Shown here: one piece after another, positions 33,708-45,130 of the stretch
How the letters are laid out: every line of letters begins with the position of its first letter
Numbering within the stretch: position 1 is the first letter of the stretch
DNA from: Paraphysomonas bandaiensis
Lineage: Eukaryota > Chrysophyceae
Length of the DNA stretch: 64,000 bases
NCBI GenBank assembly: GCA_965644295.1
Contig: CBFFRP010000363.1
Location: 372,001 to 436,000 of the forward strand
Direction of reading: 5' to 3'
Program-made: the position numbers and the translations under genes
The notes under the pieces: model-generated
The model's database searches: none
What the model was told of the DNA's origin: nothing
Seen by the model: only the letters and a program-made list of their open reading frames with translations

Positions 33708-35946
33708 TTATGTATTTATTAGAGGCTTTTTTTTGGGGTGAAACTTGTCGTAATTTTCCTGACCAAATAAATCAACAATAACACGCAATTCAACCTTTTC
33801 AGCTATGCATTTTAAATTACTCTTCCATTCTCTGTACGAAGTAGACTGACTTGCCATACAGGGTTTCGGCTCATCAAGAAAACGTTTCTCGTCATCGTAC
33901 AATAGGCCGAGTCCTTTAGTCAATACTCGATTTAGTTTTTTCTGTTTGTTGACGTTGTCTACCATAGGGTATCTCTTTCCTACAATTTCATGTAATTCAT
34001 AATCAAAATAGTCAATAATAACTGTTGATAAGCATAATTTTTCGAGAGTTTTATATTGAATGAAGGATATATGGGGCATGCGCTGCATGTTAACTCTCAT
34101 GTATTGAAAAACATTTGTCGTAGTAGTGGATGGACCTTTGGAAGGTCCTTCAGTAATCGGAGGCAAGACTGTAGGCGATGTAGGTATCCGTGATACAGTC
34201 TCTGAAGTTGGTATAGTGGTATCCGTTGGAATATTTTTCAAGCCTTCTAGAATATCAGCCACAGCAGTGTCTAATTTCTTGTGCAGATCAGCTATTGCAA
34301 TAGTTTGGGTGTCACACTTTCTATGAAGCTGTTGTATTTGGTCTCGAAGAATGCGATTCTCCTGGTAAATTTCGTCTACATTTCTTGTGTCTACAAAATT
34401 AAGGCGAAGCCATTCCTCCTCAATCGCAGCACTCCATTGCATTATGTCATTCCAAGTGAAATGGTGGCGCATCATGTTGTGCTTGAATTTACAAACCACT
34501 GCATGTTGTGCCGTGTATTTAGAAACAAATGATGGTAACCTCATAAGGAATGTAGCAAACACAGAGAGTTTAAATTGAAATAGACAGCCATCAACCCCAA
34601 ATTCTGGGTAAGTGAGTGGATAACATGTTTCGATTAACGCCATCACTTGTTCTCGGTTTCCATTGTTGATAAATACACACTCGGGTGGATATATCTTATT
34701 CCTGGGATTAGAGTAGCCACTTAAAATTTTTCCACCCACAGCAATAGTGACATCTAGTCCCATGATATACTCAAAAATGCTGCACTCTCCGGAGAAGTCC
34801 CATCCTCCACGCATAATCGCATGGAAGATGCCGCCTGACTGACTACTGGCTATGTCAGTTGCAGCCCCGACTCTAAGACCCTTGCCTGTTGTTTCCTTTG
34901 TAACTCCAGGTACCTTCCCGATCATTTGTTTTAGTAGCTTAGAAACAAATTGACTAGCGCTTGATGTAGTCAATGCTAGATCTGGAAAGACGAAGTCACC
35001 GTTGAGATCTGCTGCAGTACAGGACATCCAGTACATTGAATAAGCGAAGAAAACACAAGTCTCTAGACAAGAGTAGTCGGGAAAAAAGTTCATTGTTTTG
35101 ATAGAAGCCACCTTCAATTCTGTCCAATCAAACGTTAAGTATCCATCGCAGTGCCACATTGCATTATTATACGAAGCAAACATTGCTTCAGACACCCGAC
35201 CAACAGCAGCAAACGTGAAAACCAAATAGAGATTGTACAATGAATACTTCTTCACTTCTAAATAAAGTTTATTAGCATACAGTAAATCATAGATATGTGA
35301 AGTATGTCCACTTACCGGAGAAATCAGATGCCCGATGTATAATGTATTCACCTATGCGCTTCATTAGTTCTTTCCCCACTGGACTTGTTTTCTCTGATAT
35401 ACGCACTCCTTGTGCGATACACCGCTTGATAATATGCTTTGATACTGCCGCTCTCACATCTTTGTACCACAGCTCATTGGAGCTGCTTAATAACTCATTT
35501 CTTTTAAATCGCTTCGTCAGCGCAGTCTTCGTGTCTGACAAATACTGCCAAGCAGTACCTAGGGTCAAAGGCTTCTTCGTTGTTCCATGGACGGCGTGAT
35601 CGATCAAAAAGCCACCGAAACATTGAAATAGTTCTACATTTATATCACTGTCTATGAGTTCCTTATACCTCTTCTTCCCGTCGAACCGCATCTCCAAGTA
35701 CTTCGCAAACTGAGCTAACGCAGAGGAGTTACGATTTTTGGTTTCCCCATCACCGACTTTTCTAATGCCCCCTGTGGTAGTTGATTCCGTGGTAGTTGAT
35801 TCCGTGGTAGTTGATTCCGTGGTAGTTGATTCCGTGGTAGTTGATTCCGTGGTAGTTGATTCCATGCTACTATGATATGTTCTCGCTGTTATTATGTTCT
35901 GTATGTATGATACCATGCTGTGATGAGAGAGCTCCTCCTTCAACAC
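33708..35946 (-). CDS. Crypton-like tyrosine recombinase
   Basis: Two exons (35946-35316 and 35257-33708) with a 58-base intron give 726 intact residues. After a Thr/Ser repeat (residues about 28-57), the SAM-like core-binding part covers roughly 65-210. The catalytic domain carries the first Arg in AAVGRVSEAM, a lysine-bearing hairpin region, KGLRVGAATDIA where the usual His before LR is Lys, the GGW segment, and a candidate nucleophile in FEYIMG. A coiled coil (DEIYQENRILRDQIQQL) and a tail resembling the GCR1_C/Ndc10-type DNA-binding end follow. Such YR proteins move Crypton DNA transposons by circular intermediates, or have been domesticated. No terminal repeats were found, so autonomous mobility is unproven. 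The gene is divergent from listerin, sharing its promoter region. Confidence 0.75.
35776..35865 (-). repeat. 15-base coding microsatellite, six units
   Basis: Six tandem copies of GGTAGTTGATTCCGT, the last with one change, encode a Thr-Glu-Ser-Thr-Thr repeat near the recombinase N terminus. It keeps the frame and is a likely length polymorphism. Confidence 0.95.
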
Positions 35947-36373
35947 CCACCTCCCTGGATCTATTACTCACCAGCAACACCATACATACCACTGGTCACT
36001 CATCATCACCACTTATATAGTTCCACACCATTATGGTGCGGGCTTGAGTACGGTACCTTCCACATTTTACAGAAAATACGGTGCGGCGTGGGACTCTTCT
36101 TCATGGTACTACAGTACACTGCAACAGTACAGCAGGAGTATGTGCGGTATGTACCTCTGCTGCTGTGTCTCTGTACAGAGTATACAGTACAGCAGTATGG
36201 TGGGGTGTGTGGCGGTCTCATAGTCTCATAGCGAGCTGAGGATTCCTTCACCGCCTATCAGAAGAGAGACTCACAGCGCTGCTCTCTGCTATTAATAGTC
36301 AGAGTCTCCTTATGTCTCCGTAGCCGCATAACACACACATAAAGACTCCCATTCGCTGATTGATATCAATATA
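35947..36373. promoter_or_regulatory. Bidirectional promoter of recombinase and listerin genes
   Basis: The 427 bases lie between two divergent start codons. The region has TACAGCAGTAT at 36188-36198 (176 bases before the listerin start), a partial copy TACAGCAG at about 36128, and GGTGCGGG at about 36031, the word of the palindrome at 32.2 kb. Confidence 0.5.
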
Positions 36374-39300
36374 ATGCCACCCAAGCAGCACCAATCAAAG
36401 AGTGACAGGAAGCAGAAGGCTTTCAAGGGAACAGCTAATGTTGAGGCCTCTGGCTTTATATCCTTTGCTGATGTTGCTAGACCAACCCACTCTCATCAGG
36501 AGGACTCATCGTCTAATCTTCAGACTGCTAGTCACACTCCAGTATACACAGGGTCCGATTCTGATCTTGGAGTGATATGCAAGAAGCTGGCGAAGAGACA
36601 CACTGTTACTAGATTGAAAGCACTGAATGAGTTGAAAGAAGTGCTTGAGGTACGTGTGTAGACAATAGTATACGACAACTCCTTAGTGGTTGTGTAGGAT
36701 CGTGGAAGTGAAGTTATAAAAGACCTCCTTCCCTACTTCGTGTTTACATATCACCGCCTGATTCATGACAACAGCCGCACCCTCCGCGAGGAACTCAATA
36801 ATGTACTACTCATTCAGTTACGAATCGATCGTAAAGCTTTTGCTCCCCATATGAAAAGTCTTATTGGTCCGTGGTGGATGGCCACGTGTGACACTACCCC
36901 AGCAGTTAGTACGGTAGCAGTTGCCGCACACGAATTTGCCTTTCCTGCACATAAACGTGCTACCGTTATGACGAATCACTGTCCTGCGATCCTCCGATAT
37001 CTGAAAGAAAACTTTAACTCTAAACCTGAAACTCTGAGTGATATGAGTACCTGCACAGCTGAAGAGGCTGACGAACGGTTCGAGCGAGTTATGGTGTCAT
37101 CTCTTCTTTCGTTGTCCAAGCTCATGGCTCTCCTTCCTAATCTACCAGCGTCAACATACGAAGAAGTGCTTGGTGACAGTTTTTGGAAAAAGACCTCTAG
37201 CAAACGATGTGCTGTTAGGGGGGCAGCTTTGCAGGTGCTCACAGCTACGTGTACGCATACACCTGATATCATTCGTGCGACCAATCTCCAGCGACTGACG
37301 AATATTGTGTTAAACACTCTTGCCAATGAACGATCCGAGCTCAACATTCCTCATATGCTATTAGCTGTAGTAACCTTTCTCAAATCTTTTTCTGAATGCT
37401 GGTCGTTTATCGATATTCCTAAGGGTATTATTTCGAAAGTTTCTCAATTGATTAGGCACTACCCCTCCAGTGCTTTGGATTCAGTACTCCCTATAATTGC
37501 TGCAATGCCGAATATACTTGAACACTCGGACAATATCACTGGATTATTAAATCTTCTCATGGAGTGTGGGGCAGCTGATGGAGATAATGCACAACTTTAC
37601 GCGACTGCCGCAGAGATATGTACGTATCTCCTCGTGCGTATCACGGATTCCTCCAGCCCTGAGACCAATCCACTAGGAGAGTGCGACTTGAAAGGAGAAG
37701 CATTTAACGAAACACTCGTTCATATTTTGTCTGATTGCGTTGTTCATCTTGTTCAACAGTCCGATGGGACTGACTTAATTCCGCTTCTAAGAGCCCTACA
37801 CCGATGCAGAGAATTACGGAATCAAAATAAGTCGAGGGTATCGTGGGTGAATGGCATAAACTCAACTCTACAGACGGCATTCATAGAGAGCCTATGTTCA
37901 TCAAGTCAGCATGCTGCAAGTATCAAGTTTATTAACTCTACAACTGACCTGCTTTCAGCGGTTGTACAGCGAGAATACACAGAAGAGTGGACACCAGATA
38001 AGCAGTCGACCGAGACTGATAAGGGTGTGTTGGAGATTATTGTGGCTCTATTTAATCTGTGTGTCTCTCATATCACGACATTATCTATGCTGAACAGTCT
38101 GGCAGACGATGGAGAATCTGCGATAATATGCTGGCTATATGCTGTTTTGAAACTAGGCCATGTTGTAGCATACATAGACCACGTAGACGGCGGTCTATTG
38201 TCTATAGAGACATCTCATGTACTGAACGTACTGATGGGTACAACAGGCATTAGGTGTGCCTTTAAAGAACTGACCTTATTTGATGAGAAAACGAATAGCC
38301 ATAAATTTCCATCAGGGTTTATCAGGGATTTTGTCGTGGAGTTGCTGTCCTTTATATCCACCGTATCGCGTAAACAATTTGACGAAAATGCTATTATCGG
38401 GGATGTTGCCAACAGTATTCTTTGTGTTGCTATTAAAGTGAAATCACTCATTGCATTTGTTTTGTCATTAGAGTGCGGATTATTGACTATTTCTTCACCA
38501 GTGCATGACGATGTGGCTAAATGTGTGCGATACTGTGTTGCCTACTTGCAGCAAGAAGAACAAGCCTTCCAGGATGTGTGTGACACGTATGATGACATGA
38601 TTGCCAGATCCAGCGACGCAACTAAAGTAATGTTCTTAGTTCATTGCGCTAAACACCCAACCATCAGTTCTCATTCTTGCGTGGGTGACCTTAAACTAAA
38701 TTCTTGTGGTATTATTGGGATATGGGCGCAATTGACATCATATTATCAGCAAATCAATAGCTGTTTGAGTAATTCAAATATCAACTGTGCTGATGTTAGT
38801 GAGAACATTTCAAATTTAATTTGTAAGGCATTTCTCGGAAGAGAAAGCAATTCCTGTATATTGAGTTGGCAACAGTGCGATTTGGTGCTCTGCTGGGCAG
38901 ATGTTAGAGGCAAATTTTTGCCACGTGTATGTGACTCCACGAAGGCACGCGCAGCAGTGTGCATAGCTGATGCATTATCTGAGCTTATCATTAACACAGA
39001 TTTATGGGAGTACCAAGAAGAGGATAGAAAACACATTTCAACTAGTCAGATGCAACCTAATGTGTGGGCACGACACGTCTGTGTGTTACTGTCGCTCACA
39101 CTCACGCATGAATTCGGACCAGCAACGATCGAGAGTGTTTCCGACGCCATTGGTGTATTCACATCGTCTCAGTGGCAGCAGTGGTACGCATCAGCACTTC
39201 GATTGGTATCTGATACAAGTGCTCGTGTTAATAACAAATACACTCGGCAGCTTCGATATGTCATTCACTGTTTGTTTTTGCTGGACGATATCTGGGAGTC

Positions 39301-42300
39301 TTCTCATTGCTCTAGAGATGAGTTACCAGTTCGAGGAAGTGTTTTACATAGTATATTTCCTGTAGCCTTAAATACAACGTTTTGTATAGATGTCTTTCGC
39401 TGTCTTGCTAGTTACAATGCTTTTGTCGACAGCAAACGCCGCTCAAAAAATCTAGTGTGTCAATATGAGTCGAAACCTATACAAATTGATGACAGCACAC
39501 AATCGAGTGAAGTCGAGTGTTTGAGTGCCGACTTGACAGATGCAATGGCGTGCTGTGCCGCCCTGTTGCAATCGACTGTGATGGCTCCGTTGGAGACTCG
39601 TTGTATGTTCTTTTCAGAAGTGACTCAAGAGTTGTGGGAAATTTTGTCGGCTTTGAGCTCCTGCAACAATGCTAATGAGATCAATATCCTGCTTTCTGCA
39701 GCTGATGCGCTTTTAAAGCATATTACGTTTCCTGACAAGGCGACCTGTGTAGATTATTTGACTAATAAACGGTAGGATTCTGCACGTGCACTTAATCGGC
39801 AATAGTATAATATTATTTTTGTAGGAGATTAGTGATTGATACACCACGGTACGATGACGTTCTTCCTCGAAACACGCCAGTGCAGTATGTGACACGTGTT
39901 CAGGAACCTGACACGGGCCTTGTCAAGATAGAGTGTGAGAATGCCGTTTTGGTGGGTATACATAAGCATGGGCCTGACGAGGAGCCCTTCTACACATTGC
40001 TCATATCGCCCAAAGGAGATAGTTCCGATGCAAGGGAGGTACAAACTGAAGGACACAGGTAGAGAATAGTGTAGCTGAAGTAGTGAGAAGTAATTGTATC
40101 TGATTTAAACATGCCAGGGTAATCATTGGTTGCACTGATTCTTCTGGAAGTCTTGGCACTGATCCTCTTGATATTCTGGGAGGCGACACTATTGACTTTG
40201 TCGTGAATAGTCCAGTAGAAGTGAATAACGAGGTCTCGAGTGATATTTCATCTGTGGCCAAACTTCTTAAACTTCTGCGGACTATAACGCGTGACTTACT
40301 AGCATCTATCACTGACCAGTCCGACACCCGTCCATATAATGCGTATGAAGTTTCGTTTTTTGAAACTTGTATTCTGCATGTTGATGCAGTGGTAAACTCC
40401 ATATGTGTATACTCTGCAGATAAGGATAGTGCGGATGTATTAAAGTCGCTTGTTGCTGAATACACGGGTCCTGTACGTGCGCTAGTCTTACGAATGCTGG
40501 ATGCACATCCTGTTCAGAACATGAGCATTGTGTGCGGTGGCCTCCGCTTGCTTAAAACACTATGCACATCACCGTATATTCGAGGGTGCGGTTTATGGAT
40601 TGTAGGCACACTGAAGCCTAAGTTGCATTCGATTCTACATTCTGTTCGGTCCACGAAGCTCGTTTTATCAGACACAGAACGAGCACAATATTCGGCATTG
40701 CTTGTCCGTTCACTGGGTGCCGTAATAGATATCATTCAGAATAGAGACCTCTGCATGGAAACTATTCGAGGACTGGAATATGCCTCTAACTTTGTATCTG
40801 CGTTAGGAGATGACACCAGCGACAAGGAGGTTCTTCAGTGTGCCTTGTTTGCGTGTATGCGGAGTGTCTGGATCTACAGGGCCACGGTTGATACCCACTT
40901 TTGGTCCGGAAATCTCATAGGAAACATTTCTGTGAAAGAAGAGGCAGAACCTGGAGTGCTCGCAGCTCGAGCAGCAGAAGGAAGGATGTCTCAAGTTCGA
41001 GCCTGGGAGGGTCCTTGTGTTCGGCTCTGCCTGGGACGTATATTAGCTGCCCTTGCGGATGGCTTGACCTGGGGCATGCCATCAGTGGAACCAGTCGTGG
41101 CTGCGTTGGAGTCACTGGACAGTGCACTGAAGAACAGATCAAGGGAGGAATGTTGCCAAATGTTACAAGATGCTGGGGTGGGCACCGATTACAGCGAAGA
41201 GAATTTGTGGGAGGTTGTCGGTGACCCTCATATACACGCCGCAGTGCGTGTGGTGATCGCAAAAGTATTGGACGTATGGTGTTCACGAGCAATGGAACCT
41301 TTGGTGGAGTTATCAGATAGTACAAAAGATGACTTATCAGGCACTTTGCCGCATGCATGTAAAGCTGAATGTGATGAAAGTGATATCGCCACTGGAAGGG
41401 GTGTCTTGACTGCTATTCTCGGCGAAAAGTTGTATGTAGCTTTTGAATCTTATCTACAGAATTACTCAGATTATTCACTCAACGTTGTTGATCGAAGTGC
41501 GAGTTCCCAATTGCGTTTTCGATGCCCATGTGGAGATGAAAACAGTATGCTTATTGATACATTAGATGCCGTGCCGGATGCAGAAAACTCCAGGAAGGGT
41601 ATCACATCGTCACTTCGGCATGGTGTAGGGAGGGAACATGTGGATGCTGTTGGCATACTTCTCCAGTGGCTATTGGTCCTACAAAAAATCGATACACACT
41701 GCACATCTTCATCACAATGGGCTGTGCGTGCTGTCATTGGAACGTATTTTACCCAGTCAAGAGTGTTAACTGTACTGTTCCGTGACATGATTCGATGGCA
41801 GCAGTACCTTCAGAGTACGCTTGGATACTTTTCGGGAGACCTCTCAGGCTCTTTCAGTGCGCTCAATCTCATGCAGTCTTTTGTGGGAATCGATTCTGAC
41901 GGATTATCCACTCTTGCGTCCTATGCACTCTATCGCACTGTATGCTTTCTCCCTGCTGCAGTGAGGCTCTATTGGAATGATTCTTGTAACCGAATGGAGA
42001 GCATAGCGCTAGAAAGGTTTGTTGAGGAAGCAGTCAATGATTCGTTGGTGCGACGAGAGATTGCCATTGTAATGTTAGCAGAGAAGAAAGGCCGTTTGAA
42101 AGCGCCATTAGACAAAGATGAAGAGGACCTTGCGGTTAGATGTAGCGCGGTTGCGCGAGAGATATCGACCACATATGTCGCTGACGAAGTTTCTATTGAA
42201 ATGGTGATTCGAATGCCGAAGCTCTATCCATTGCGAAATGTGGAGGTGGAATGCAAAAAACGTATGGGTATTTCAGAAAGCCGATGGCGGCGATGGACAT

Positions 42301-42560
42301 TACAAATTATTCAGCTGCTCTCACAACAAGATGGCTCTGTGCTGGATGCTATACTGCTGTGGAAGAAAAACGTAGATAGGGAATTTGAAGGGGTGGAGCC
42401 GTGTCCTATATGCTACAGCATTTTACATCCCAAGGCCCTTACTTTACCATCTTTAGTTTGTCCAACATGCAACAATAAATTCCATTCGTCTTGTTTGTAT
42501 AAGTGGTTTCAAACTTCAGGGAAGTCAAAATGTGTTCTGTGTCAACAGTCGTTCTTTTAG
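36374..42560 (+). CDS. LTN1: Listerin E3 ubiquitin ligase (LTN1)
   Basis: Four exons (36374-36649, 36698-39771, 39825-40058, 40118-42560) give 2008 residues. Listerin ubiquitinates nascent chains stuck on 60S subunits in ribosome-associated quality control. The N terminus shows the conserved FISFADVARP-like segment, then KKLAKRHTVTRLKALNEL, which starts the long HEAT/ARM repeat body. The C terminus has the RWD-like region and a RING of variant type: CPIC, then CPTC, then FHSSCLYKWF and CVLC, ending at the stop as in all listerins. Length is somewhat above the animal protein. Exon 2 alone is over 3 kb. The divergent neighbour is the recombinase gene. Confidence 0.95.
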
Positions 42561-43623
42561 AGAGTTTGATACTCGTAATAGTGAGTATAATAGAACGTAA
42601 TTATTGTTGCATATGTTATTAAACACATTGTGAGGACTAGCTACATCTTCGATATATGTATACTCAGTTACAGTTATATTTCTTGGTCAGCAATCTTGAC
42701 CAAGAGCATAGGCGATGTGGAATATATTAATAAATATGATACCGTAACTTGTAAGATTACCAGAAATCGTAAATACAATATAGAATGTGTTCAACGAAAC
42801 ACATCACTAATCCTCCCGTTCTTTAATGCTTGAATTACCGCAGCGCACAATAGTACGTAATGAGACGGTATTTAAATTGGGTGTTATCTAAGAGTTAAAG
42901 AGCAGGAGTCACAAGAGATTGACAAATGGCCATTAACGAAAATATATATAACACTGATATTGATATATGAGGTATTTTGATCTTGCCTTGTACCCAAATC
43001 GATTATAATTTTACCCCAAGGAGATTGATAACAAAATAAACACTTCCCATGCAACATCTGGCGACCATCATATGTTATATCGGTCAGCAGTGAGCCTTGG
43101 ACCTCTTTTTATGGTTACATTACACAGGGAAACACTGGAGTTATTTTGTTCGTTTTCATGGGCATCTACCTCTTGATGTGTAAGATGACACTTCGCAAGT
43201 CAACATCTTCACACCCAGTATACAATAATATTCAAGCTCTGAGATAGGATTTAATTGATTGGTTTACCGGGTGTTCTGCCTACCCCAGCCCCGCATAAAA
43301 TTAAACTTTTACAAATCAGTTTATTACTTACTTCTCGGTCATCAGCCTGCAAGATAATTTTGGGGCCGCATTTTAAAATATTTTTTTGGTAAGTTCGAGG
43401 CCCGTTTTAATATATCTGACACACTAATCACCGCCAGGCCATAGATTACTAATACTAATACCGAAAATAACATATACTGCAATAAATTCTTGTAAAAAAG
43501 CCCACATGTCACAACATTGAAAAAACAGCAACAATTATGTTGGATGGTTTAGAGACACAACAAGCTAGTTATATCAGTGTAGCTCACAATACGTAGTTGC
43601 AATTATATGTCATAGTTGTGACG
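42561..43623. other. AT-rich intergenic stretch
   Basis: No gene or RNA was recognised between the listerin stop and the first of the two head-to-head repeats. Confidence 0.5.
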
Positions 43624-44079
43624 ATATTAGCAATAGCCGTGTAAGAGTCAGAAGTCAGAACTAATGTAGCAAAACAATTCACTAAGTGCTTAACTATGAT
43701 ATCCTACTATTTAGCACTACGAAAGCTACTTGTGCGTCACCGCAAGCACCAAGTTGCAACCACTTTCGCTGTAGCACTCAAAGCCAACGCAGTAGGCAAG
43801 CAGAATGTTGATATATCTGACAGCTGCTCTCTTCAGGATTTTTGAGTCCTTCAGGTGAACAGCCCGGATGTTTGGCTTCAGCTGATAGCCCAATTCCTCA
43901 GATGCCTTTCCATTCGTCAGAGGCTCAAAGGCGTCTATATACACAAGTGACACTTATTAGTGTGCTTGTACCACGCAAGCATTTGGCTATGAGTGGGCAG
44001 AACAATAGTTCCCGAAGAAAGATCTCCGGTACTTATTATCCAGAACACCACAAAAAGGTGCGAATCAGACTTTGTTGAG
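43624..44079 (-). mobile_element. Structured interspersed repeat, copy C
   Basis: This minus-strand copy begins at 44079 with CAACAAAGTCTG. The 5' hairpin (44029-44012) pairs CCGGAGA with TCTTCGG through one G-U pair. The 3' stem pairs CGAAAG with CTTTCG around the core. It is somewhat shorter than copy A because of internal deletions. Confidence 0.75.
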
Positions 44080-44110
44080 GGTCTCCTCTCATGTATATGA
44101 CATATAACTC

Positions 44111-44575
44111 TAAACAAAGTCAGAGTCGCACTACGGGGGATAGTGCCGGAGAGATTTCTCCGGAAAACTAACGTGAGTCACTTATATAGTACTGTTATGC
44201 CCACTCATAGCCTAACGATTGTATGGTACAACGGCACTTGTGTAGACGTCTTTGGGTCGTGATGAATAAACAGGCATTCGGGAATGGGTCCACCTCAAGG
44301 CCATCCTGGGTATTGGACTGCCTGCTGAAGTCAAACATCCGGGACTGGGCCCACCTGAAGGCCATCCGGGGTATTGGGCTACCTTCTGAAGTCAAGCACC
44401 CGGGCTATAGCACTAGGGAGCAAAGTGGTTGCAACTTGGTACTTGCGGTGTTACGCACAAGCAGCTTTCGTAGTGTGTTAAGTAGTAGGATATCAGAGTT
44501 AAGTAGTAGCTAGTTAAATTGTTCTGCTACATTAGTTCTGACTCTTACTTATTACGCCTATTCCCAATAATCAGA
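44111..44575 (+). mobile_element. Structured interspersed repeat, copy D
   Basis: This plus-strand copy begins 31 bases from the start of copy C, so the two lie 5' end to 5' end. The 5' hairpin (44146-44163) pairs CCGGAGA with TCTCCGG perfectly. The 3' stem is weakened to AAAG with CTTT. Internal units of the form CATCCGGG are duplicated, as in copy A. Confidence 0.75.
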
Positions 44576-45130
44576 TATTTACTACATAAAGAGTGATAAG
44601 AGATTCACCTCTGGCCACGAATTAATTCACGTTACCAATGACATGCAATTTATGAGATATCATGCAATGACTTTTAACTTACTAGCTAGTTATATATATG
44701 ACCATCGAAAAAAAGCTGTCTGAGACACCGCGTATCATGATTGATCCAATACATTTAGCAATGATGCTATGTGGTGGATTCTAGGTTACGCTAATCTACA
44801 AACGATTTTATCCGAAACACTGCTAAGCACAACGATCTCGCCGGGCTTCTTTATAGGTGATGTCAATATTGTATTGCAAGTCATAATTTATGGCTCTATA
44901 TATGCAAAAGTAGTTGTTGAGTTAATTTATACCACAGAAGCTAGAAAGTTAGCACTTTATCCGTTAATTTCTAACGGCATTTTTAGCTATCAGTCGTACA
45001 TACAGAAAAGACAAAATATGTCGCATCACAAAAGCTATCGATTTGCCATGCCCACAACTATAAACTATTGAACATCATACAGGTACCTATGCACAACTGC
45101 AGCCATTTCGAGCTAGATTTCAGTTAATAA
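44576..45130. other. AT-rich intergenic stretch
   Basis: A 100-codon open frame at 44769-45071 has no recognised domain and poor coding character. It is probably the 3' flank of the WD40/RING gene. Confidence 0.4.
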
